A stretch of DNA of 47,627 nucleotides from Actinocrinis puniceicyclus (GTDB lineage Bacteria; Actinomycetota; Actinomycetes; Streptomycetales; Catenulisporaceae), in NCBI RefSeq assembly GCF_018283645.1, contig NZ_JAGSXH010000042.1:1-47627 (forward strand), read 5' to 3'. The position numbers and the translations under genes are program-made. Below are positions 16,766 to 25,106 of this stretch, piece after piece. The notes under the pieces are model-generated. The model worked only from the letters and a program-made list of their open reading frames with translations, made no database searches and was not told the DNA's origin. The stretch's first letter is position 1. Each line of letters begins with the position of its first letter.

Positions 16766-18597
16766 GCCGGGGCCGAGGCGACGACGGCCGGGGTCGGCGC
16801 GCGGACCCCGGCACCGTGCCAGAGCCCGACCATCTCGGCGTATTGCGCCGAGCGTGCGGCCAGGTCCTCGTGCGTGCCGAGATCGGTGCGCTCGCCGTCG
16901 AGCAGCAGTACCCGGTCCGCGCGCCGCGCCGAGCCGATGCGATGCACGACCAGGACCAGCGCGCCCGGACGCTCGCGGAACGCGGCCTCAGCGCGGAGTT
17001 CCGCGCCTTGGTCCAGGTGGCAGGTGGCCTCGTCGAGCAGGAGGAGCGGCGCGCGGGAGAGGTATCCGCGCACGAGCGCGATCAGTTGCCGCCCCCCGGG
17101 GGACAGCCGCGCGGGTACGAGGTGCGCGTCCAGGCCGCCGAGCGAGTCGAGCAGCGGCGCCGCGCCGATCCGCTCGGCCGCGGCGCCGATCTGAGCGTCA
17201 GTCGCATCAGGACGCAGATAGACGAGGTTCTCGCGCACCGTGCCCGCGAAGACGTATGCCTCCTGCGGAAGCAGGGTTCGAAGGCTTGGCAGCCGCGGTG
17301 CGGGGATCGCGGCCAGCGGTTCACCGAGCACGGTGACGTGGCCGGCGTCCGGACTGAGCAACCCGGCCAGCAGGTTGACCAGCGTCGACTTGCCGGCGCC
17401 GCTCGGCCCGACGATGGCGAGGCGTTCCCCGGCGGCGATGCTCAGGTCCAGCTCGGCGACAACCGGATCGGCCTGCGGTCCGTAGCGGAACCAGAGCCCT
17501 GATGCAGCGAGCACGGGCCGCCGCGACGTCGCGATGCGCGGTGCGGTGGTGCCGTTACCGTCCCCGGCGTCCACGTCCGGCTGCACCGGGCCGTCCTGCG
17601 CGAGTCCGCCCTCCGCGAGCCGGCGGACCGCTACGGACAAGCGCAGCGCGGAAGCACCGACACCCTGGACCAGAGTGCGCAGCGCGGGCTCCAGGTTCAC
17701 CGTCACGTATGTCAGCGCCCCGACCAGCGCCCCAACGGTCAGACCGCGCCGCAGCAACGACTGCGCGGCCAGCAGGATCAGCAGCAGCGGCACGTTTCCG
17801 CCGAACACGACGATCGCACGCCGCGCGGCGCCGAACCCGGCCAGGGCGCGGCTGAGCCGGTACTGCTCGTCCACGGCCGCACCAACGCTCGCCGCGACGC
17901 GCGGCTCGGCGCCCGCCGCCGTGATATCCCGCAGCGCCTCGACGCAGGCTCCGGTCAGCTGCGCGGCCCGCTCCTCGGCCAGGAACGCAGCACGCTGACG
18001 CCCGATCATCGGCTTGAGCAGCACGGCGAACCCCAGCAGCGCCAACAGCAGCGGCCCCAGGACCACAGCGGCGAGCGCCGGTGCGAGCGAGGCCACGCCC
18101 AGGCACACCGCGACCGCGGTCGCCGCGAACTGCCGCACCACCAGCAGTTGGCCGGCGACCACGTCCCGAACGGTCTCCACCTGCCGGGTCAACCGGGCCA
18201 CCGGCGCCGCGCCGCGCGGGCCGCTGTCCGCAGTCCCGTCGCAGGCACGCGTTAAAGCCGCGCGCACCAGCGCGGTCACCAGCGCGTCGCGCAGCGGCTC
18301 GACCACGTCGCCGAGCCGCGGATACACCGCCCGCGTGCCCAACGCGCCCAGGGCGGTCGCGCCGCCGAGCGCCAGCAGCCAGAGCAGGCCCACCGCCGAG
18401 CGTCCGCGCAGGAACCCCTCGTCCAGCGCGGCGGCGACGAAGCGGCCGGACACCAGTGCGGGCGCCGACTCCAGCACCGACCAGGCCAGCAGCGCCGCCA
18501 GCGCCCGGCGTCTGCGCAGGACCTCGGCCGCGACGAACCGGGCGCCGCGGGTCGCGCCCGGCCCCGCCGGTGCGCTCGGCGCGGGATCGCGCTTCAC
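16759..18597 (-). CDS. Lanthipeptide ABC exporter, second half-transporter (RamB-like)
   Basis: The 612-residue protein has an N-terminal six-helix ABC exporter membrane domain and a C-terminal ATPase. Walker A is GPSGAGKST near residue 396, the signature is LSPGGRQLIALV near 498 (Pro in place of the usual Gly-rich start), and Walker B is LLLLDEATCHLD near 516. Its start overlaps the stop of the preceding transporter gene by four bases (ATGA), so the two are translationally coupled and probably form a heterodimer. In the SapB cluster the equivalent pair RamA/RamB exports the mature peptide. The membrane domain is Arg-rich at its cytoplasmic ends. It is the last gene of the cluster. Confidence 0.9.
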   Translation of the reverse strand: MKRDPAPSAPAGPGATRGARFVAAEVLRRRRALAALLAWSVLESAPALVSGRFVAAALDEGFLRGRSAVGLLWLLALGGATALGALGTRAVYPRLGDVVEPLRDALVTALVRAALTRACDGTADSGPRGAAPVARLTRQVETVRDVVAGQLLVVRQFAATAVAVCLGVASLAPALAAVVLGPLLLALLGFAVLLKPMIGRQRAAFLAEERAAQLTGACVEALRDITAAGAEPRVAASVGAAVDEQYRLSRALAGFGAARRAIVVFGGNVPLLLILLAAQSLLRRGLTVGALVGALTYVTVNLEPALRTLVQGVGASALRLSVAVRRLAEGGLAQDGPVQPDVDAGDGNGTTAPRIATSRRPVLAASGLWFRYGPQADPVVAELDLSIAAGERLAIVGPSGAGKSTLVNLLAGLLSPDAGHVTVLGEPLAAIPAPRLPSLRTLLPQEAYVFAGTVRENLVYLRPDATDAQIGAAAERIGAAPLLDSLGGLDAHLVPARLSPGGRQLIALVRGYLSRAPLLLLDEATCHLDQGAELRAEAAFRERPGALVLVVHRIGSARRADRVLLLDGERTDLGTHEDLAARSAQYAEMVGLWHGAGVRAPTPAVVASAPAQ

Positions 18598-20357
18598 GCG
18601 CGGACCTGCGTCTGCGCGTCCTCGTCCGCGCCGAGCAGCGCGCGGTATTCGGGCTCTGACCAGAGCTCCCGGTGCGGGCCGAGCGCCCGCAGCCTGCCGC
18701 CCTCCATCCAGGCCACCAGGTCGGCGCGGGCCGCGGCGGCGGCCCGATGCGCGACCACGATCCGCGTGCGGCCCGCCGTCGCGCAGCCCATGGCCGCGCT
18801 GACCCGCGACTCGGTGACGGTGTCCAGCGCCGCGGTCGCATCATCGAGCACGATCACACGCAGCGTCTCGCCCGTGCTCGCCAGCGCCCGCGCCAGACCC
18901 AGCCGCTGGATCTCCCCGCCCGAGAACGGCGCCTGTTCCAGCGGCGTCTCGTACCCCTCCGGCAGTTTCCTGATGAACCCGTCCGCGCACGCCGCCCGCG
19001 CCGCGGCTTCAACCCGCTGCGGATGCCCGCCGAGGGCGATGCTGTCGCGCACGCTCTCGCCGACCGGCGCCGGCCGCTCGAAGGCGTACGTGACCGCGCC
19101 GCGCAGCGCCGCGCGGGAGAACTGCGGCAGCGGCACGCCGTCGAGCAGCACGGTGCCCGCGTCCGGGTCGAGCAGCCGGCCGGCGAGCGCGGCCAGCACG
19201 CTCTTTCCCGACCCGGCCGCGCCGACCACCGCCAACTCGGTCCCGCCGCGCACGACCAGATCAAGCCCCTCAATCACCGGTCCGTGTTCGCCGTGCACGG
19301 CCACCTGCCGGAACACCAGCTCCCCCGGCCCTTGCGGCGGCAGGTCACGGCTGCCGTAGCCCGGCCGCGGCAGCTCGTCCGCCTCGGCCAGGCGCAGCGC
19401 CGCGCCCCGGGCTCGCGAGAGGGCCAGCGCCGCCTGCGTCGAGGAGAAGAAGCCGAGACCGAGCGCCGCGTAACTCGCCGCCGCGAGCACCTGTCCCGCG
19501 GCGAGCCGCCCCTGCACCAGGCCCAACCCGGCGACGGCCAGCACCGAGCTCTGCGTTATCGCGAAAAGCAGCATGCTGCGCCAGCCCGCGACCCGCTGGC
19601 TGCGCCAGAGGCGGTGGCCGACCTCGGACAGCCGCGGGACCGGCGCGAGCACCCGCGCCGCTTCGATCTCGCGGGTGCCCGATGCCCGGATGGTGCGGAT
19701 CCCGGACAGGGCGTCGAGCAGGCGGGCCGCGATCTCGCTCTGCGTGTGCTGATACGCCGCGGCCAGATCAGCGGTCTGCCGTACGAAGGCCCGCAGAATC
19801 AGGACCCCGACGGGAACGGTCACGGCGAAGGCCGGCACGAGCCGCCAGTCGATCAGGCCGAGCGCGACGATGCCGCCGGCCGACATCACCAGGTCGGCGG
19901 CGGCGGTCACCAGGGCGGTCGGCGCGTTGGCGGCGTCCGGGGCGGAACCGACCAGTCGGCCGACCAGGTCGCCGGGGGCGAAGCGGCGGGTGGCCGCGGG
20001 CCCGGCCGCCAGGATCCGGTCCAGCAGGCGGTGGCGCAGCGAGGCCGTCGCCGCCGCGGCGCAGTACGGCCGGCCGAACTCGGCGAGCAGGTCCGCCGCC
20101 AGCAGCGCCGCGAGCAGGACGGCGAAGCGCGCGATCGGACCCGTGGCGCCGGCCGAGGACCCGGCCACCGGGCCGGCGGCCGTCGTGACGGCGTCGATCG
20201 CGCGCGCAAGAGCGGTGGGTAGCAACACCACCAGGACCGATCCGGCCAGCGTGCCGGCCGCGGTGATCAGGGTCCAGACACGGTGGCTTCGCGCGACCTC
20301 CAGCAACAACCGGTCGGCACGCCGCCGATCCGCCGCGGTAGCCGCGTTCGCCTCCAT
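18594..20357 (-). CDS. Lanthipeptide ABC exporter, first half-transporter (RamA-like)
   Basis: This 587-residue protein has an N-terminal membrane domain (six segments, beginning around VWTLITAAGTLAGSVLVVLL) and a C-terminal ATPase. Walker A is GAAGSGKS near residue 377, the signature is FSGGEIQRLGLARALA near 476, and Walker B is RVIVLDDATAALDT near 497. The residue after the Walker B Asp is Asp rather than the catalytic Glu, so this half may be the weak or degenerate ATPase site of the heterodimer. No C39 peptidase domain is present, so leader removal must rely on other proteases, as usual for class III lanthipeptides. It lies downstream of the precursor gene, separated by 188 bases that contain a strong hairpin. 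Confidence 0.9.
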   Translation of the reverse strand: MEANAATAADRRRADRLLLEVARSHRVWTLITAAGTLAGSVLVVLLPTALARAIDAVTTAAGPVAGSSAGATGPIARFAVLLAALLAADLLAEFGRPYCAAAATASLRHRLLDRILAAGPAATRRFAPGDLVGRLVGSAPDAANAPTALVTAAADLVMSAGGIVALGLIDWRLVPAFAVTVPVGVLILRAFVRQTADLAAAYQHTQSEIAARLLDALSGIRTIRASGTREIEAARVLAPVPRLSEVGHRLWRSQRVAGWRSMLLFAITQSSVLAVAGLGLVQGRLAAGQVLAAASYAALGLGFFSSTQAALALSRARGAALRLAEADELPRPGYGSRDLPPQGPGELVFRQVAVHGEHGPVIEGLDLVVRGGTELAVVGAAGSGKSVLAALAGRLLDPDAGTVLLDGVPLPQFSRAALRGAVTYAFERPAPVGESVRDSIALGGHPQRVEAAARAACADGFIRKLPEGYETPLEQAPFSGGEIQRLGLARALASTGETLRVIVLDDATAALDTVTESRVSAAMGCATAGRTRIVVAHRAAAAARADLVAWMEGGRLRALGPHRELWSEPEYRALLGADEDAQTQVRA

Positions 20358-20438
20358 ATCCGCCCCTCGGCTGCTTTCGTCCTTCGGCTGCTTTCGTCCT
20401 TCGCCCGGGCCGGGCCGTCCGCCGCTCGGGAATGCGTC

Positions 20439-20475
20439 CCGGCGTTCCCCGCGCTCGTGGCGCGGGGAACGCCGG
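20439..20475 (-). terminator. Hairpin between lanthipeptide precursor and transporter genes
   Basis: CCGGCGTTCCCCGCG (20439-20453) pairs perfectly with CGCGGGGAACGCCGG (20461-20475) around a seven-base loop. It is placed after the precursor stop and before the transporter start. It may act as a partial terminator or an mRNA-stabilising stem, so that the precursor transcript outnumbers the transporter transcript. Confidence 0.75.
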
Positions 20476-20545
20476 AGTTCTCTCTGCTATGCCCGGTGGC
20501 TACGCTTCGAGCCGGGCCGGGCCGAGCCCGCTAGCTCGCGGACCG

Positions 20546-20662
20546 TCAGACGCAGAGGATCACGCTGGTGGTGCTGATGCAGCTGAGCAGGCTCACCGTG
20601 GACGCACCGCCGTGGTTCTCGGTCACCGGAGCCTCCATGCCCTGCAGGTCGAGGATCGCCAT
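20546..20662 (-). CDS. lanA: Class III lanthipeptide precursor (SapB/RamS-like), 38 residues
   Basis: ATG at 20662 follows a purine-rich ribosome site (AAAGG, GGAAG). The product of 38 residues has leader motif ILDLQGME (residues 3-10), matching the conserved L-x-LQ-x-ME helix that class III synthetases recognise. The C-terminal core contains STVSLLSC (21-28) and STTSVILC (30-37), two successive S-x2-S-x3-C motifs that in SapB-type peptides become labionin or lanthionine rings after Ser phosphorylation, elimination and cyclisation. The mature peptide would be short, hydrophobic and amphipathic, as for SapB, a morphogenetic surfactant. It sits between its synthetase gene and the transporter pair, as in ramCSAB. 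The start of the core is uncertain; a cut near Gly18-Gly19 is possible. An antibiotic rather than morphogenetic role cannot be excluded. Confidence 0.92.
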   Translation of the reverse strand: MAILDLQGMEAPVTENHGGASTVSLLSCISTTSVILCV

Positions 20663-20747
20663 GATCTTCCGCCTTTCTGGTTGGGTTGTGCTTGCGTCCC
20701 ACGGCCTGCCGGCCGCGAGTCTTCGTGGGCACCGCAGCCCGGGGCGC

Positions 20748-23420
20748 TCAACGCGCCGCCGCGGTCTGCGGTGCCTTCCCCGTGGGTGTTGTCGCCGTCG
20801 AGCCGCCGCGCCCGAAGAACGGCAGGGCGTCGCCGGCCGCGAGCGCGGCGTTGAGGGCGAGCAGGATTCCGGCGCCTCCGGATGCCAGATCCATCGAGAG
20901 GCGCAGCAGTTGGTCGCCGGGGAACGCCAGGTGTCCCCGGTAGGACATCGCGTGCCATGTCAGACGCCGGATGTGCCGCTCGATCACCGCGTCGAGATCG
21001 AGCCCGCCCGCGTCCGCCGCGGCGTCGCGCAGCCGGGTCAGATACGTGATCATGCCCGCGCGGCCGTTGAACAGGCCGGACTGGATCACGAACTCCACGT
21101 CGCAGGCCCTTGCGATACCGGGTTCGAACGCGGCGAGCGGCGAATCCGGGCGGTGGGCCAGGTATTCGCGCAGCACCAGGCCGATGCCGGCGCTGCCGAC
21201 CGCCACGTACGGCAGGACTCTGGTTCCATCGGCCAGCTGGACGGTGCCGTCCGCCATGTTCCGGCAGGCGTCCAGGTCTCGGCGCAGCGCGTCTTCCGCC
21301 AGGTCGAGCAGCCCGGTGTCGCCGGTCTCCTCGTACAGCCGCACCGCGAGCAACGCCGCGCCGGACGCGCCGTGGACCAGTCCCTCGCGCGCCTCGCCCA
21401 GGCGCTCGGCGCGCCTCTCCCCGGCCGCCGCGAGATGCGCGGCCAACCGGTCCGCGGCGAGCAGCGCCGAGTCCCGCCAGGCGCTGTGCCCGGTCACCCT
21501 CGCGAAGTGCAGGTCGACCAGGCCGATCCCGGCCAGCCCCTCGGTCAGGTCCGCCACCGCGTCGCCGATCCCGGACGCGGTCATCTTGGCCTCGGCGAGC
21601 CGGTCCAGCAGGTTCAGCGCCGCGTCGCGCCGGCCGAGCACGTCCAACGCGTAGGCGGTGCCGTGCGTTCCGGTCAGCGCACCGGGGGTGACCGGGTCGC
21701 GCCGGCTCGCCTCGACAAGCCAGTCCACGTGCGCGGGATCCACCTGAGCGCCGCCGGCGTGCAGCGCGTAGAGCACGCCGGCCGCGCCGTAGGCAAGGCC
21801 ATGGCCGTGTCCGCCGCGGGCGAACTGCTCGATGTCGCCGGGGAAGAGCCGATCGGTCCGCTCTGGCGTGGCGGCGGCCGCGATCGCCGCGCTGAGCGAG
21901 GAACGCAGCGACGGCCAGTCGTGCGGCCCGTCCGGGTCGAGCAGCGTCGCGACGTGAGGATCGGCCGTCACGGTCGGCGGGCCCGACCGGTCCGGCCCGG
22001 CCTCCGGCACCGCCGCGTGCAGGTAGCCGGTGTCGAAATAGCCGTCGGGCAGCGGGAAGTAGCGTTGGATCGAGGCCATGAGCTGCCCGGCCTTCTGCCG
22101 GTCCAGGTGCAGCATCGCGACCACGGGCAGCAGCATCCACAGGCGCAGGCTGGCCAGCGCGTAGCGGTCCACGTCGAACCCGCGCAGGCTGCGCGGCGCC
22201 GCGAACCCGCCGGCGCCCAGGCGGGGCGGCGTGTAGTCGTCGACCGGGGAGGCCAGTTCGAAGTCGAGGAAGACCACGCCGCCGTCGGGACGGAGCATCA
22301 CATTGTTCGGATGCAGGTCGCCGAACACGACGCCGCGCTCGTGGACCTCTGCCAGCGCCCGCGCGACCCGGTCCGCGGTGCGCACCGCCCAGGCCGCGTA
22401 ATCGGCCAGCTTTTCAGGGCTCTGCCCAGGATGTACGAGCGGGAAGTCGCGCACGAAGGCCGAGTTGAGCGTCTCGCCCTCGACGAAGGTCTCGACGAGG
22501 AAATGGTGCTCCCACGCGGTCGCGTATTCCACCACCCGCGGCACACAGCCGAGCCCGCGCAGCCGGTCGAGGATCTCGCGCTCGTGGCCCAGCCTCGCGA
22601 TCGCGTCCACGCCACCCTGATCAAGACCCGAATACGGGCGTCCCTCCTTGAGCACGACCTTCCCGCCGCCGGCCACCGCCGCGTCGTTCGGCCGGGCCAG
22701 GTAGATCCCGCCGCCGTTGGAGAAGTGCAGCACCCGCTCGATCTGGTACGGCAGCTCGAAACGCTGCGCGTCGCGCGCGGCCAGCTGCGGTTCCAGGAAT
22801 GCGGGCAGTTTCACCCATTCCGGCAGCGAGAAGACCGGTCCGCGCCGATCGGTCACCAGGCCGCCGTCCGGGCGCCGCAGCGCCAGTTCCCGCGCCCCGC
22901 CCTCGCCGACATGGTAGAACTCTGCGAACGCGCCGTAACGCGTGTAGAGCGGGCCGGCGTTCCAGCGCAGATCGCTCAGGACATAGGGACCGGGTTCGCC
23001 GCCGACCAGCGCGTCGAGTTCGCTCAGCGTGCGCTCGAGTTCGGTCTCGTCCACCGGGTAGAGCGTCAGCAGTTTCCCGCTGGCGCCACGCGGCGCGTAC
23101 TTGCTGTTCTGCATCAGCAGCGCCGCGGGGCCGCGCAGGAATTTGAACGCCACCCGCCGACCGATGCAGTACTCGTATACCGTGTCCACGATCCGCTCGG
23201 CGTTGTCCGGCGTGGCGGAGACATGGATCTTCCAGCCCTGCACCGGCAGGCGGGCACCGTCGGGCTGACAGACGCACCACAGCCCGTGCCACGCCCGGGT
23301 CCAGCCGGCCGGCACCGCGGCGGCGGTGGCCGGGAAGTCGGCGACCGCGCGCTGCCAGCGTTCCGGTGTGTCGTAGAACACCGGATCCGCGAAACAGAAC
23401 GGCTCGTAGCGTACGTCCAT
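20748..23420 (-). CDS. lanKC: Class III lanthipeptide synthetase LanKC (RamC-like)
   Basis: The ATG at 23420 (MDVRYEPFCFADPVFYD) has GGAGG 11 bases upstream and matches the usual start of the family; the upstream extension to 23642 is Arg-rich and unlikely. Of 890 residues, 1-200 are the phospho-Ser/Thr lyase domain (GWKIHVSATPDNA, FKFLRGP, SKYAPRGASGK). Residues 230-430 form a Ser/Thr kinase domain with ATP-binding Lys258 (VVLKEG), helix-C Glu280, catalytic Asp368 in FGDLHPNNVM and DFE (386-388) in place of DFG. Residues 500-890 are a LanC-like cyclase without the Cys-Cys-His zinc ligands, as expected for class III and not class IV. It phosphorylates Ser/Thr of the precursor, eliminates phosphate and forms the rings. 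The precursor gene starts 85 bases downstream on the same strand. Confidence 0.95.
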   Translation of the reverse strand: MDVRYEPFCFADPVFYDTPERWQRAVADFPATAAAVPAGWTRAWHGLWCVCQPDGARLPVQGWKIHVSATPDNAERIVDTVYEYCIGRRVAFKFLRGPAALLMQNSKYAPRGASGKLLTLYPVDETELERTLSELDALVGGEPGPYVLSDLRWNAGPLYTRYGAFAEFYHVGEGGARELALRRPDGGLVTDRRGPVFSLPEWVKLPAFLEPQLAARDAQRFELPYQIERVLHFSNGGGIYLARPNDAAVAGGGKVVLKEGRPYSGLDQGGVDAIARLGHEREILDRLRGLGCVPRVVEYATAWEHHFLVETFVEGETLNSAFVRDFPLVHPGQSPEKLADYAAWAVRTADRVARALAEVHERGVVFGDLHPNNVMLRPDGGVVFLDFELASPVDDYTPPRLGAGGFAAPRSLRGFDVDRYALASLRLWMLLPVVAMLHLDRQKAGQLMASIQRYFPLPDGYFDTGYLHAAVPEAGPDRSGPPTVTADPHVATLLDPDGPHDWPSLRSSLSAAIAAAATPERTDRLFPGDIEQFARGGHGHGLAYGAAGVLYALHAGGAQVDPAHVDWLVEASRRDPVTPGALTGTHGTAYALDVLGRRDAALNLLDRLAEAKMTASGIGDAVADLTEGLAGIGLVDLHFARVTGHSAWRDSALLAADRLAAHLAAAGERRAERLGEAREGLVHGASGAALLAVRLYEETGDTGLLDLAEDALRRDLDACRNMADGTVQLADGTRVLPYVAVGSAGIGLVLREYLAHRPDSPLAAFEPGIARACDVEFVIQSGLFNGRAGMITYLTRLRDAAADAGGLDLDAVIERHIRRLTWHAMSYRGHLAFPGDQLLRLSMDLASGGAGILLALNAALAAGDALPFFGRGGSTATTPTGKAPQTAAAR

Positions 23421-23869
23421 TGCGAGGCGAACCTCCACGGTCCTCGTCCCCACCCGGGTCCTCGTCCCCGACCCGATGCGCGCCGAGCGGCCCGCACAGG
23501 CTTCAGTCCAGCACGCCGCTCTCGCGATCGCCGCGCTCCCGACCAAACGCCGTCCAACCTCCGACCGGACGCCGACCAACGGCGCCCCGCGGCCGCCCCG
23601 GCGGCGCCACATAAAGAAACTCAACACGACCGGGCCACCCATACGAGTGAATTTGCAGCGCCGGTGTCACCCGATCGCACTACCGCGCGTCGGCTGCTTC
23701 GGCGCAGATTAACGGCGCATTACGCAGCGCATCGGCGTGACGCTCAGTGATCGAAGTTCGCAATGCGCACCGACCGCGCTCTTCAACTAACAATCAGAGT
23801 TCTTTTACATTCGAAGGCGTGACTCGTGACGCCAGTACGGACTGTCTTCGTCGTGAGGAGGTGCCGGCA
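23421..23869. other. Divergent promoter region between lanKC and the XRE regulator
   Basis: This 449-base stretch holds no supported gene; the readable frames in it are Arg-rich extensions. A partial tandem duplication, unit GTCCTCGTCCCCACCCG, lies at 23440-23475 just upstream of lanKC. The right part is comparatively AT-rich and contains a candidate promoter for the regulator. Confidence 0.6.
23782..23811 (+). promoter_or_regulatory. Candidate promoter of XRE regulator
   Basis: TTCAAC (23782-23787) and TACATT (23806-23811) are 18 bases apart in a locally AT-rich patch, 58 bases before the GTG at 23870. Both hexamers are imperfect matches to the vegetative consensus. Confidence 0.35.
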
Positions 23870-24202
23870 GTGAGTTCGTCAGCCGACGACTCGGGCAGCC
23901 GGGAGGGGGCCGCGGCGCATCGGCTCGGGGCGGCGCTGCGCCTGCGCAGGCTGGAGATGGGCCTTTCCCAGCGGCAACTGGCCCGCTTGATCGGCCTGTC
24001 AGCGCACAGCAATCTGGGTGACTACGAACGCGGTCAACGCATTCCGCCCGGAGACATCGTTGTCGCCTGCGAACAATTGCTGTCGGTCGAACCCGACTAC
24101 CTGCAAGCGCTGCGCCGCGAGGCGCTCAGCGAGCGGGCCCGGCGGCTGTGCAGTATTTATGACACCGCGGCGCGGCCCGCGATCCGGCGTAGTCCCGACT
24201 GA
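23870..24202 (+). CDS. XRE-family helix-turn-helix regulator
   Basis: GTG at 23870 is chosen because GAGGAGG lies nine bases upstream. The 110-residue protein has a single XRE domain from about residue 18: LGAALRLRRLEMGLSQRQLA, RLIGLSAHSNLGDYERGQR, then IPPGDIVVACEQLLSV. The C-terminal tail is short and basic, with no metabolite-binding domain. It is divergent from lanKC across a 449-base region and is the nearest regulator to the lanthipeptide genes. In the ram cluster the equivalent position is taken by the NarL-type activator RamR, so if this protein controls the cluster it is a different regulatory solution. That link is inference. Confidence 0.85.
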   Translation: MSSSADDSGSREGAAAHRLGAALRLRRLEMGLSQRQLARLIGLSAHSNLGDYERGQRIPPGDIVVACEQLLSVEPDYLQALRREALSERARRLCSIYDTAARPAIRRSPD

Positions 24203-24517
24203 CGAAAGAGCCACCGTTGCCGGAATGCGCGGCGCCCGGCCTCAAAAGGCGCGCATGGCCCATCCGAACGCGCCGGCCGCCCGAACCACCGAGGAGCGGG
24301 TCGCACCGGCGTAGGCCGCCACCCCCGGTGGGCACCGGCTGACAGCCCTCGATCATTAACCTCGCCCTAAGACGGATTCAGGGCGGCGGCGCGCATCCGC
24401 GGAAGGGTACGGACGAGCGGCGTGCGGTGGTGAGATGGGCCGCGGCGCGAAGGCCGCGCAGCCGCCGACGCACCACTGCGGCATTGCCGCGGCGTCATCC
24501 GGCTTCTCGAACGCGGC
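24203..24517. other. Intergenic region without supported gene
   Basis: I see no gene with a plausible start and composition here. A weak inverted repeat, CGCCCT/AGGGCG, near 24363-24386 could be a terminator. The stretch separates the XRE regulator from a convergent gene for an anchored extracytoplasmic protein. Confidence 0.5.
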
Positions 24518-25060
24518 TCAGCTCGGACTCGGGCTCGGGCCGACGATCTGGACCTGGGGGGTGTATCCGTTCCACGTGGCGAAGACCGAATACGTCGTCG
24601 AACCCTGGCTGAAGTCGACGCGCAGCCAGCCGGCCGCCGACCAGTTCTGCACCGAGTATCCGGCGGCCGGGGTCGCCGAGACCAGCGTGACGTGGTGGGC
24701 CGAGATCGCGAGCACCACGGCGCCCCCGGCCGTCTCGTACCGGGACAGCGAACTGCTCGGCGACGGCGTCGGCGAGGACGCCGTGGGCGAGAGGGCCGGC
24801 GCGCTCCCGTGCGCGCGCGAAGGCGCGGCGCCCACCGCCGCCCGCGCCGAACCCGTGGCGGGCCCGGCGTCCGGGGACGGCAGCGGCGACGGGCCGGTGC
24901 GGCCCTGCGCTCCGGCCGCGAGCACCGCCGGCGGGGTCTCTGCCGCGGGTAGCAGCACCGAGTCCACGCCGAGCCAGGCCACCGCGGACGCGATCGCGGT
25001 CGCCCCGGCCCAGGCCGCCACCGCGAGCGGTGCCCGCCGCGCGGCGGCCGCCCTGTTCAC
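24518..25060 (-). CDS. Membrane-anchored or secreted protein of unknown function
   Basis: GTG at 25060 (VNRAAAARRAPLAVAAWAGA) gives 180 residues. The N-terminus is basic followed by one hydrophobic segment (AVAAWAGATAIASAVAWLGV), a signal anchor or uncleaved signal. A long Ala/Pro/Ser linker (PSPLPSPDAGPATGSARAAV, then SPTPSPSSSLS) leads to a ~70-residue C-terminal domain. That domain has alternating hydrophobic strands (GAVVLAISAHHVTLVSATPA, GWLRVDFSQG, YSVFATWNGYTPQVQIVG), which looks like a small beta-sandwich. It is divergent from the response regulator gene 47 bases away, so it may belong to the regulon or supply the sensed signal. I do not recognise the family. Confidence 0.7.
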   Translation of the reverse strand: MNRAAAARRAPLAVAAWAGATAIASAVAWLGVDSVLLPAAETPPAVLAAGAQGRTGPSPLPSPDAGPATGSARAAVGAAPSRAHGSAPALSPTASSPTPSPSSSLSRYETAGGAVVLAISAHHVTLVSATPAAGYSVQNWSAAGWLRVDFSQGSTTYSVFATWNGYTPQVQIVGPSPSPS

Positions 25061-25106
25061 GCCCACTGGTTCCCTCTCACCCGGCCATGGAATACGGTGC
25101 CACGCT

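Noticed and set aside
20568-23750. A 1060-codon plus-strand frame opposite lanKC
   Set aside because: It is antisense to a clear LanKC, is rich in Arg/His/Gln in the manner of high-GC shadow frames, and has no domain.
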